30,275 nucleotides of DNA from CAYSCX01 sp964429575 (GTDB lineage Bacteria > Desulfobacterota > Binatia > Binatales > Binataceae), in assembly GCA_964429575.1 (NCBI GenBank), contig CAYSCX010000029.1, forward strand, positions 1 to 30,275, in the 5' to 3' direction. The translations under genes were made by a program, and so were the position numbers. The number at the start of each line of letters is the position of its first letter. Position 1 is the first letter of the stretch. Of the stretch, positions 17,069-23,546 are shown piece after piece. The notes under the pieces are model-generated. The model did not search any database, was not told where the DNA came from, and saw only the letters and a list, made by a program, of their open reading frames with translations.

Positions 17069-17401
17069 ATGCGGACCAAAGTCATCATCATTTGCGCCGT
17101 CATTATCGGGGCGGCGCTGGCGCTCGCTGGATGCGGACACAAGTTGGTCGCACCGGCGGGAGAGCAGTCAGTCGCGGTGTATCCGACCGAGGATTCATAC
17201 ACTCAAATGTTGAAGCTCAAAAGTTCGGGCGGAGTCGCCGGGATGTTGGGCGATCTCGGCAAGAACTTCGTCGCGAAGCAGGTTGACGGCGGCACACCAA
17301 TCAGGATCGTCGGAACGAGCGACCAGGGGTACCTAATCGAGATTACCGACGGGCCGAACAAAGGGGCGCAAGGATTCGTGGCGAAGGCGAGCGTCGATTA
17401 G
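17069..17401 (+). CDS. Small lipoprotein, possible SH3-like domain
   Basis: A 110-residue protein with a lipoprotein signal: basic start (MRTK), hydrophobic stretch, and lipobox LAGC with Cys22 as the lipidated residue. The mature part is soluble; its second half (TPIRIVGTSDQGYLIEITDGPNKGAQGFVAKASV) has the short strands and a Gly-Phe-Val end reminiscent of small beta-barrel SH3-like modules, but I cannot assign a family. GAGGTGG lies about two bases upstream of the ATG-proximal spacer, which fixes this start over the longer frame from 16883. It is divergent from the polysaccharide operon and followed 15 bases later by a strong hairpin, so it is likely a single-gene unit. Function unknown. 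Confidence 0.72.
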   Translation: MRTKVIIICAVIIGAALALAGCGHKLVAPAGEQSVAVYPTEDSYTQMLKLKSSGGVAGMLGDLGKNFVAKQVDGGTPIRIVGTSDQGYLIEITDGPNKGAQGFVAKASVD

Positions 17402-17415
17402 ACGTGCACGCAGCC

Positions 17416-17460
17416 AGGGAGCAGGCCGTTGAAAAAGGCGTTTTCAACGGCCTGCTCCCT
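17416..17460 (+). terminator. Perfect 20-bp hairpin after the lipoprotein gene
   Basis: Arms 17416-17435 and 17441-17460 are perfectly complementary over 20 bp with loop AGGCG. It begins 15 bases after the lipoprotein stop, so it could end transcription, but no T-run follows. The arm sequence (GCAGGCCGTTGAAAA) resembles a related hairpin 60 bases on, which suggests a dispersed palindromic repeat that doubles as a terminator. Confidence 0.65.
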
Positions 17461-17522
17461 CTCTCGCGTCTCCCTGTCTCGTGTCTCCGGGGGAGAAGAT
17501 GAGGAAGGCAGCCGACTTTCAC

Positions 17523-17584
17523 GCAGGGTGTTGAGGGCTAAGTCGATGCCAGCTTGGAACTCGAGGCTTTTCTCAACACCCTGC
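17523..17584. repeat. Second, looser inverted repeat (REP-like)
   Basis: Arms GCAGGGTGTTGAG (17523-17535) and its exact complement (17572-17584), 13 bp, separated by 36 bases. The right arm with its neighbours (GGCTTTTCTCAACACCCTGCT) is a close variant of the right side of the hairpin at 17416-17460. Together they look like a pair of REP-type elements. Confidence 0.6.
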
Positions 17585-17820
17585 TAGAGCCTCAGTCGCT
17601 ACCTCTCCCTCTAATCTCGAAGGGTTCTGTTTAGAAACCGACGGAAATAGAGACCGAGCCGGATTACTCGCGCGAGTCTGCTCCCGTTCGAGCACCTCTG
17701 GCCCCACGGCGGCTCGCTTGCCGGATCACCGCGCGCCGCGCTAAGCAGGACTCCTCAGCAATCGCGGCGCGCAGAAACGATTCCTGCGCGCACAACGCCA
17801 CGTCCGCAGGAGGTCTCCCG
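17585..17820. other. Intergenic leader of the acyl-CoA dehydrogenase gene
   Basis: No gene seen. An imperfect inverted repeat GGTTCT-n-AGAAACC at about 17623-17639 is the only AT-richer symmetrical site and could be a regulator site; no clear -35/-10 pair was found. A strong ribosome site (AGGAGG) lies seven bases before the dehydrogenase ATG. Confidence 0.35.
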
Positions 17821-19044
17821 ATGAACGTGCAAGATGTCGAATCCTCGCCGGAAGTTCAAAGCCTGCGCAAGCGGGTGGCTGACTTCATCGACGAGTTCAT
17901 CTATCCAAACGAAAAGGTTCTCGAGCGCGGCGACGATGAGTCGGGCCGCCTGCTGCGCTCCATTCAATCCGAGTGCAAGAAGCGAGGGCTTTGGGCGCTC
18001 GGCCTGCCCAAGGAGATCGGCGGCGGCGGGCTTGCGTTCATGCCGTATGTGTTCGTCAACGAGATCGTCGGACGCAGCGACTTTGCGATCGCGGGGCTGG
18101 GAACGCATTCAGCGCAGGACGCGACCATGCTCCATCTGTATGGAAATGAAGCGCAGAAAAAGCGCTGGCTCGCACCGCTGGTCAACGGCGACATCTATCC
18201 GTGCTTTTCGATGACCGAGCCGGAAGTGTCGGGCGCGGACCCGACCGGCTTGCGCACCCGCGCGGTGAAAGACGGCGATGAGTGGGTAATCACCGGGCAC
18301 AAGTGGTTTACCAGCGGCGCCAACCGCGCGGCGTTCGCGACCGTGATGTGCGTGACCGAGCCGGACGCGCCCACCTACGAGAAGTTCAGCATGATCGTCG
18401 TACCGACCGACACGCCGGGATTCGAGATCGTGCGCGTGGTGCCGGTGATGGGCGAAACCTCGGGCGGCCATTGCGAAGTCCGTTACAACGACGTGCGCGT
18501 GCCACTGACCAACCTGCTCGGCCCGCGCGGGCAGGCTTTCAAAATCGCGCAAAAGCGCCTCGGCCCGGGACGCATTTATCATTGCATGCGCTGGCTCGGG
18601 CAGGCGCAGCGGGCATTCGAGTTGATGTGCCAGCGCGCGCTCTCGCGCCATGCGTTCGGCGGTCCGCTGGCGGAGAAGCAGACGATTCAGAACTGGATCG
18701 CGGACTCGGCGGCCGAGATTCAGGCGTGCAGGATGCTGACCCTGGATGCCGCGCGGAAAATCGATTCAGGAGACGAAGCGCGAGTCGAGATTTCGTTGAT
18801 CAAGTTCTTCGGAGCCAAGGTGCTGCACGACGTTATCGATCGCGCCGTTCAAGTCCATGGCGCTATGGGCGTTTCGGGTGACACGCCGCTGGAGCGCATG
18901 TACCGCCACGCGCGCTTCGCACGAATTTACGATGGCCCCGACGAGGTGCATCGCATGGTTGTGTCGCGGCGCATCCTGCGGGAGTTCAAGCGCGGCGGCA
19001 AGTGGGATTTCGGCCGCGGCGTCGGTGCAAACGGGCGCGGGTAG
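17821..19044 (+). CDS. Acyl-CoA dehydrogenase (ACAD10/11-like)
   Basis: A 407-residue flavoprotein that introduces the alpha-beta double bond of an acyl-CoA and passes electrons to an electron-transfer flavoprotein. The three ACAD domains are seen: the helical N-terminus (SLRKRVADFIDEFIYP), the beta domain with FSMTEPEVSGADPTGLRT and GHKWFTSGA (FAD and substrate contacts), and the C-terminal helical domain with QVHGAMGVSGDTPLERMYRHAR and IYDGPDEVH. The last motif carries Asp where medium-chain enzymes have the catalytic Glu; this IYDGPDEVH form is typical of the ACAD10/11 branch, which handles unusual or 4-hydroxylated acyl-CoAs. Substrate here is unknown. Strong ribosome site; single gene between gene-poor gaps. 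Confidence 0.93.
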   Translation: MNVQDVESSPEVQSLRKRVADFIDEFIYPNEKVLERGDDESGRLLRSIQSECKKRGLWALGLPKEIGGGGLAFMPYVFVNEIVGRSDFAIAGLGTHSAQDATMLHLYGNEAQKKRWLAPLVNGDIYPCFSMTEPEVSGADPTGLRTRAVKDGDEWVITGHKWFTSGANRAAFATVMCVTEPDAPTYEKFSMIVVPTDTPGFEIVRVVPVMGETSGGHCEVRYNDVRVPLTNLLGPRGQAFKIAQKRLGPGRIYHCMRWLGQAQRAFELMCQRALSRHAFGGPLAEKQTIQNWIADSAAEIQACRMLTLDAARKIDSGDEARVEISLIKFFGAKVLHDVIDRAVQVHGAMGVSGDTPLERMYRHARFARIYDGPDEVHRMVVSRRILREFKRGGKWDFGRGVGANGRG

Positions 19045-19431
19045 TAGCGCTGCGCGGCCGGGGGGAAGCGGCGATCGATCGAAGCGCGCGCAAGTCGAGC
19101 TGCGCTAGTGTGGTGTCCCGCACATAACTCGCTTAACTCTGCGCGACTACAGGTTTGTCATGCTGAGCAGGAATCCGGGATTCCTCGCGGAGTTTACCCT
19201 GAGCCGGAAACCGGGATTCTTCGCTTCGCTCTGAATGACAGAAGGCGAAGGGCTCAGAATGACACCAAGCCAGCTCAATTGGTTCAACGAATTTGAGGGA
19301 CGGTACACTAGCAGCGGTCTGTCGCGCCGCCAAGCAAGTTGCCCCGCCCCACTAGCATCGTGGAACCGCGCAGCGAGCCGCGCTATAGACCGATGAGCAC
19401 GCAGGGGCGGCGTCGGCAGCAGCGGCTCTGA
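19045..19431. other. Gene-poor spacer holding a small inverted-repeat element
   Basis: Nearly 390 bases without a supportable gene between the acyl-CoA dehydrogenase and MBL genes. Its main content is the 109-bp element at 19156-19264. A 12-codon frame (19393-19431) ends exactly against the MBL start codon but has no ribosome site. Confidence 0.55.
19156..19264. mobile_element. 109-bp element with 13-bp imperfect terminal inverted repeats
   Basis: Left end TGTCATGCTGAGC (19156-19168) and right end, read on the other strand, TGTCATTCTGAGC (19252-19264) differ at one of 13 positions. Inside are a palindrome AGGAATCCGGGATTCCT, a second CCGGGATTCTTCGCTTCGCTC block and another internal TGTCATTC end. 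No coding capacity and no clear target-site duplication. The CTTCGCTTCGCTC...AATGACA motif belongs, to my knowledge, to a repeat seen in many bacterial genomes and metagenomes. MITE- or REP-like; type uncertain. Confidence 0.55.
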
Positions 19432-20835
19432 ATGAAATTTACCATCCTCAGCCACGCGGGACTCGAGGTCGAGTCGGACGGGCTGAGTCTGGTCATCGAT
19501 CCCTGGCTGGTGGGAAGCTGTTACTGGCGGTCGTGGTGGAACTATCCGCCGCCGCCTCGCGAACTTATCCGCCGGCTCCGACCCGATTTCATCTACGTCA
19601 CGCATCTGCACCGGGACCACTTTCACGGCGTGTCGCTCAGGCGGTTCGATCGCAAGACGCCGGTGCTGGCGCCCCGCGCGTACTTCGGACGGATGGTCGA
19701 GGATCTCGCGTCGATGGGATTCAGCGACGTGCGGGAGATGACGCACGGCAAAGGATATCGCGTCGGCGGCAAACTGGTTTTGACGAGCTACCAGTTCGGC
19801 CCCACACTCGACAGCGCGCTGGTGGTGGACACGGGCGAGGTGGTGTTGCTCGACGCCAACGATTGCAAACTGATGGGCGCGCCGCTTCGGCAGGTCACGC
19901 GCCGTCATCAGCGCATCGACTTTGTGCTCAAGAGTTATTCGAGCGCATCGCCCTACCCTTACTGCGTGTCTTCCGAATTCCCGGACCATCTGACGCACCG
20001 GAGCCGCGAGGACTACCTGGAGGAATTCCTGGTGTTCGCTGAAGCGGTCAATGCACGCTATGCGATTCCGTTCGCGAGCAATCACTGCTTTTTGCATCGC
20101 GAGACCTGCCGCTTCAACGATACGGTGGTGCTGCCGCACGAGGTGAAGCAGTATTTCGATCGCAACCGGCAAGGCACGCCCGAGTGCGTTGTAATGCTGG
20201 CCGGCGATTCGTGGTCAACCGAGCGCGGCTTCGAGATCGCGCCCGAGGATTACTACACCCACCGCGACGGCCACCTGGACGAACTTGCCGAACAATACCG
20301 CGGCAAGCTCGAGCGAACGTACCAGCGGGAAGACCGCGTGGCGCCGGACTTCGCGAGCTTCAAACCGTACTTTTTAGATTTGCTTGCGGCGCTCCCGATC
20401 GGATTTCGCCTGCTGATGCCCGCACGGGTGATGTTTCACGTGACCGGAAACGGTGAGGCGAACTGGTTGGTGGACTTTAGCGCGCGCAGCATCACGGAAC
20501 ACGCCGGGGCGGATGCCGCGCATGACTTCCGAATCGACATGCATGCGGCGGTACTGCGCGACTGCTGCCAGAAACAGATGTTCTCGACGTTTTCCGCAAG
20601 CAAGCGAGTGCACTATCACCTGCGCACGCGCAAGGCGCTTCGCTACATGAACATCTACAACTCGGTGATGGATCTGTACGAGGCGGGATGTTTTCCGGTG
20701 AGCGGCATGTTGTCGCGGAGATTCGCCGCGAACTGGAGCCGCCGTTGGCGCGAGCTTGGCTTCTACGCGCGGGCCGGCCTCTGGCTCGCGATGGGCCGCG
20801 CATTGCGGCCGGTCGATTACATCCGCGCCGGCTGA
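19432..20835 (+). CDS. Metallo-beta-lactamase-fold hydrolase with extra C-terminal domain
   Basis: A 467-residue protein. The N-terminal ~220 residues are an MBL fold: VIDPWL (about 21-26), the metal motif THLHRDHFHG with His58, His60, Asp62 and His63, and a later acidic LLDANDCKLMG that can supply the bridging Asp. The simple layout (LSHAGLEVESDGLSLVIDP) recalls the UlaG and CMP-Neu5Ac hydroxylase-like branches more than glyoxalase II. The remaining ~240 residues (for example NWLVDFSARSITEH; FRIDMHAAVLRDC) form a second region that I cannot name. Substrate unknown; the fold alone does not set one. ATG 19432 directly follows an in-frame TGA, so no longer start exists, and no Shine-Dalgarno is visible. 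Convergent with glnB, 30 bases apart. Confidence 0.85.
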   Translation: MKFTILSHAGLEVESDGLSLVIDPWLVGSCYWRSWWNYPPPPRELIRRLRPDFIYVTHLHRDHFHGVSLRRFDRKTPVLAPRAYFGRMVEDLASMGFSDVREMTHGKGYRVGGKLVLTSYQFGPTLDSALVVDTGEVVLLDANDCKLMGAPLRQVTRRHQRIDFVLKSYSSASPYPYCVSSEFPDHLTHRSREDYLEEFLVFAEAVNARYAIPFASNHCFLHRETCRFNDTVVLPHEVKQYFDRNRQGTPECVVMLAGDSWSTERGFEIAPEDYYTHRDGHLDELAEQYRGKLERTYQREDRVAPDFASFKPYFLDLLAALPIGFRLLMPARVMFHVTGNGEANWLVDFSARSITEHAGADAAHDFRIDMHAAVLRDCCQKQMFSTFSASKRVHYHLRTRKALRYMNIYNSVMDLYEAGCFPVSGMLSRRFAANWSRRWRELGFYARAGLWLAMGRALRPVDYIRAG

Positions 20836-20865
20836 GCGACGCGGCGTGGTGATGCGCTCGGCCGT

Positions 20866-21204
20866 CTACAGCGCGCTGGAGCCGCGCTCGCCGGTGCGGA
20901 TGCGCACGACCTCTTCCATCGGCATCACGAAGATCTTGCCGTCGCCGATGCGGCCAGTGCGCGCGGAGCGCTCGATGGTCTCGACGACCTGCGGAGCGAG
21001 CTCGTCGGAGACGATAATCTCGAGTTTCACCTTGGGCAGGAAATCCACGACGTATTCAGCGCCGCGGTATAACTCGGTGTGGCCCTTCTGGCGCCCGAAG
21101 CCTTTGACCTCGGTCACCGTCAATCCCTGGACGCCGATGCTCGACAGCGCCTCTTTGACCTCATCGAGCTTGAACGGCTTGATGATCGCCTCGACCTTTT
21201 TCAT
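20866..21204 (-). CDS. glnB: Nitrogen regulatory protein PII
   Basis: Exactly 112 residues, the standard PII length. It senses 2-oxoglutarate and ATP/ADP and relays nitrogen status to partners such as NtrB, the glutamine synthetase adenylyltransferase or AmtB. Seen: MKKVEAIIKPFKLDEVKEAL start, the T-loop GHTELYRGAEYVVDFLPKVK with Tyr51 (the uridylylation site), and the C-terminal TGRIGDGKIFV nucleotide loop. The ATG at 21204 has GAGGG seven bases upstream; the open frame to 21357 above it is not coding. No amtB or glnA is adjacent, so GlnB versus GlnK is not settled by context. A good sigma-54 promoter lies upstream, fitting nitrogen-regulated expression. Confidence 0.95.
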   Translation of the reverse strand: MKKVEAIIKPFKLDEVKEALSSIGVQGLTVTEVKGFGRQKGHTELYRGAEYVVDFLPKVKLEIIVSDELAPQVVETIERSARTGRIGDGKIFVMPMEEVVRIRTGERGSSAL

Positions 21205-21353
21205 ATCGATTCCCTCGGCCCCGTATCGGACGCTTGGTGTGGCGGCGCCCCGAGCGTGCCGAGGCATACTCACCGCCTCCTCCAGATATAGCGCGCCCCG
21301 AAGATTCCTCCAATTGGCGTGCTCGGGCTCGCCGCCCGTCGCTGAGACAGCGA

Positions 21354-21368
21354 GCAAAGCGGATGCCA
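21354..21368 (-). promoter_or_regulatory. Sigma-54 (-24/-12) promoter of glnB
   Basis: On the minus strand CTGGCATCCGCTTTGCT matches the RpoN consensus YTGGCAC-G-N4-TTGCW at all core positions but two, with the invariant GG (-24) and GC (-12) at the exact required spacing. It sits about 150 bases above the glnB ATG in otherwise noncoding DNA, predicting a start near 21342 and a leader of about 140 bases. Confidence 0.75.
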
Positions 21369-21454
21369 GAACTCTGGCGTGTCATAACAGGGATTCGCGA
21401 TTGAGAGGGGCGGTTCGATGCTCAAGCAACGGGCGAACGGCTATACGATAGGCA

Positions 21455-22063
21455 CTACCCGGGAGTGTTCCCGGTCTTGGCCGCACGGAAAACCGGCTCT
21501 TCCCCGCGCATCAAGCGGCCGATGTTTTCCTTGAATCGGAATACTACCAGCGCAGTAATCACGATCGCGAGCAAGACGTACGGACGCGGAAAACCCAGGA
21601 TCGCGACAGCGGCGGGCATCACGATCGCCGCGCTCATCGAGGCGACCGACATGATGCGCGTCGTTGCGACGGCAATCCCGAATGCTGCCAGCGCGAACAG
21701 CACCGCGAGCGGCGCGAGCACGATCCACACGCCCAAGGCGGCTGACACGCCCTTGCCGCCGCGGAAGCCGAGAAAGACCGAACTGATCGACCCAAGGAAC
21801 GCCGCGAGCGCCGCGAGCAGCACGGCGTTGGCGCCCAAGCCGAGCCACATCGCGGCGACGACCGGCACGGCGCCCTTGAGCACGTCGCCGAGGAAGGTCA
21901 GAGCGGCGGCGGTAGTTCCGCCGGCGCGCGCGACGTTACTCATGCCGATGTTGCCGGAGCCGACCGCGCGCGGGTCGAAGCCGCGCATCCGTCCTACAAT
22001 CACCCCGAAGGGGATCGATCCGACCAGATACGCGGCGATGACGAGAGGGGCGATGATCAACAA
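21455..22063 (-). CDS. plsY: Acyl-phosphate:glycerol-3-phosphate acyltransferase
   Basis: A 202-residue inner-membrane protein with about five membrane segments. It transfers an acyl group from acyl-phosphate to glycerol-3-phosphate, the first step of phospholipid synthesis with PlsX. Seen: GSIPFG near the start, motif 1 GSGNIGMSNV (35-44; usually GSGN-x-GATN), motif 2 FRGGKGVSAALG (about 100-111), and the C-terminal RFKENIGRLMRGEE. The segment before motif 2 reads LGSISSVFLGF, where most relatives have GH-x-FPVFL. The start is TTG at 22063 (another TTG follows at 22060); no ATG or GTG is in frame. It begins 24 bases after the tRNA-Pro gene on the same strand, so both may share a transcript. 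Confidence 0.93.
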   Translation of the reverse strand: MLIIAPLVIAAYLVGSIPFGVIVGRMRGFDPRAVGSGNIGMSNVARAGGTTAAALTFLGDVLKGAVPVVAAMWLGLGANAVLLAALAAFLGSISSVFLGFRGGKGVSAALGVWIVLAPLAVLFALAAFGIAVATTRIMSVASMSAAIVMPAAVAILGFPRPYVLLAIVITALVVFRFKENIGRLMRGEEPVFRAAKTGNTPG

Positions 22064-22087
22064 GTGCCGGGCTCACTCTCGAATGGT

Positions 22088-22165
22088 TGGTCGGGGTGAC
22101 TGGATTTGAACCAGCGACTCCTGCGTCCCGAACGCAGTGCTCTGGCCATGCTGAGCTACACCCCG
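22088..22165 (-). tRNA. tRNA-Pro (anticodon CGG), CCA encoded
   Basis: Complete cloverleaf on the minus strand: acceptor CGGGGTG/CACCCCG, D-stem GCTC/GAGC, anticodon arm CTGCG-TTCGGGA-CGCAG with anticodon CGG, T-arm GCTGG-TTCAAAT-CCAGT, discriminator A and an encoded CCA (22088-22090). The C1-G72 pair and A73 are the usual proline identity elements. Confidence 0.96.
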
Positions 22166-22249
22166 TCGTTTACCTGAACGTTGCGGCCGCAAGGCGAAAG
22201 GAGTTTATAGCATCGGGGCTTGGAACGTTGGAAGGCGCGGCGCGCGGAC

Positions 22250-22918
22250 TCAGGCGCGCGAGAGACGCTCGCGCATACTCGCGATGATCTTCGCGTAGTC
22301 GGGGTGGCCGAAGATGCCGGAGCCGGAAACAAATACGTTGGCGCCGGCCGCCTTCACGTCGGCGATGTTGTCGAGCTTCACACCGCCGTCCACTTCGAGA
22401 TCAACCTCGAGCTTGCGGCGGTCGAGTTCCTTGCGGATGTGGCGGAGCTTGTCGAGCGCGCCTGAAATGAATCCCTGGCCGCCAAAGCCCGGATGCACGG
22501 ACATCACCAGAATCATGTCGAGATGCTCGGCCGCCCCAAGCACGCGATCGACCGCGGTCTCGGGGTTGATGGCGACCGACGCGCGCACGCCAAGCGAACG
22601 CATCCGCGCCGCGATCGCCGGTATGTCTGCGCAAACCTCGGCGTGAACGGAAATCGAGTTGGCGCCCGCCTTCACGAACGGCTCCAGATAGTTCTGCGGG
22701 TTGGTGATCATGAGGTGCGCGTCGAGCGGAAGTTTGGTGATCTTGCGCACCGACTCGAGCACCGGCACGCCGATCGAGAGGTTCGGCACGAAGTGGCCGT
22801 CCATCACGTCAAAGTGGATCAGGTCGGCGCCAGCGCGTTCGACCGCGCGAATCTCATCGCCCAGCCGCGCGAAGTCCGCCGATAGTATCGACGGCGCGAT
22901 TTTGTCGGTGCGCCCCAT
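22250..22918 (-). CDS. rpe: Ribulose-phosphate 3-epimerase
   Basis: A 222-residue TIM-barrel enzyme of the pentose phosphate pathway, interconverting ribulose-5-phosphate and xylulose-5-phosphate. Seen: APSILSADFARLG at the start, the metal/active-site strand HFDVMDGHFVPNLSIG (about 35-50), LDAHLMI, VMSVHPGFGGQGF, and LEVDGGV for the phosphate end. Length is standard. The ATG at 22918 is the only good start; its Shine-Dalgarno is weak. It follows the DinB gene by 70 bases on the same strand and precedes tRNA-Pro by about 85 bases. Confidence 0.97.
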   Translation of the reverse strand: MGRTDKIAPSILSADFARLGDEIRAVERAGADLIHFDVMDGHFVPNLSIGVPVLESVRKITKLPLDAHLMITNPQNYLEPFVKAGANSISVHAEVCADIPAIAARMRSLGVRASVAINPETAVDRVLGAAEHLDMILVMSVHPGFGGQGFISGALDKLRHIRKELDRRKLEVDLEVDGGVKLDNIADVKAAGANVFVSGSGIFGHPDYAKIIASMRERLSRA

Positions 22919-22988
22919 ATTTGAAGAGTAGCGCGGCCGACCGGCGCGGCGAAATCAGCATCCGATGCGCAATGCACAGGGCGGCTGC

Positions 22989-23534
22989 TCACGCGCTCTT
23001 ACCCTCGGATCGAAGAAACGCCATGAGGTCGGTTACACCGGGGTCGCGGCCGAGTTGCTTGAGAAGCGCTGTCACTTGACCGCGATGATGCGTCTGGTGG
23101 TTGAACATGTGAACGACCGCCCACCATTTGCGATGTTCGTGCTCGCGTCCGTCCGCCATTGCGATATAGCGAAGCTGGCCGGACAGTTCGGCGTCGGTGA
23201 GCGATATCGTCCACTGTTCGATCAGCGCATCATTTCTTTCGCGTTCGGCGCGCAGTCGCGCGAAATCGGCGTACAGCTCCTGACCCAGCGCACGGATCAC
23301 GATTGGCGCTCCACCGTCGTCGAGCAATTTCGTGCGATCCGCGCCGATGAAGCGGCCGAGCTGAACACTGTCGGTAAGCAGCAGATGATTCAGCGTGCCA
23401 TGAATGGATCGGAAGAAGGCGCCCATGTCGCGCTTGCGATCCGCGTCGGAAAGTTCCGCGCAGATCGTATAGATGCTGCGGTTCATCCATGCGTTGTATC
23501 GCGCCATCGCGCGGCAATGTTCGGCAAGGTCCAT
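22989..23534 (-). CDS. DinB-family four-helix metalloprotein
   Basis: A 181-residue protein with the DinB/YfiT-like fold. The metal-binding histidine triad is visible: His50 in GTLNHLLLTD, and His146 and His150 in FNHQTHHRGQ, with the conserved WWAVVHMFNH approach helix. Family members include thiol-transferase-like and damage-inducible proteins; the reaction of most is unknown, and nothing here reveals a substrate. Good ribosome site (GGAGGG) before the ATG. It starts 12 bases after the rsmB stop, so it is probably transcribed with that housekeeping block. Confidence 0.92.
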   Translation of the reverse strand: MDLAEHCRAMARYNAWMNRSIYTICAELSDADRKRDMGAFFRSIHGTLNHLLLTDSVQLGRFIGADRTKLLDDGGAPIVIRALGQELYADFARLRAERERNDALIEQWTISLTDAELSGQLRYIAMADGREHEHRKWWAVVHMFNHQTHHRGQVTALLKQLGRDPGVTDLMAFLRSEGKSA

Positions 23535-23546
23535 GGATCCCTCCGT

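Noticed and set aside
19393..19431. Twelve-codon frame ending directly against the MBL start as a possible leader peptide
   Set aside because: No ribosome site, no attenuator-like hairpin, and a frame this short occurs by chance.
21451..21470. Possible NtrC-like palindrome (CACT-n7-AGTG) about 110 bases above the predicted glnB start
   Set aside because: Half-sites match the TGCAC-n7-GTGCA consensus poorly and it overlaps the last codons of plsY.
22087..22287. Plus-strand frame of 66 codons that contains GVTGFEPATPASRT
   Set aside because: This is the well-known false protein made by reading a tRNA gene backwards; it lies over tRNA-Pro.
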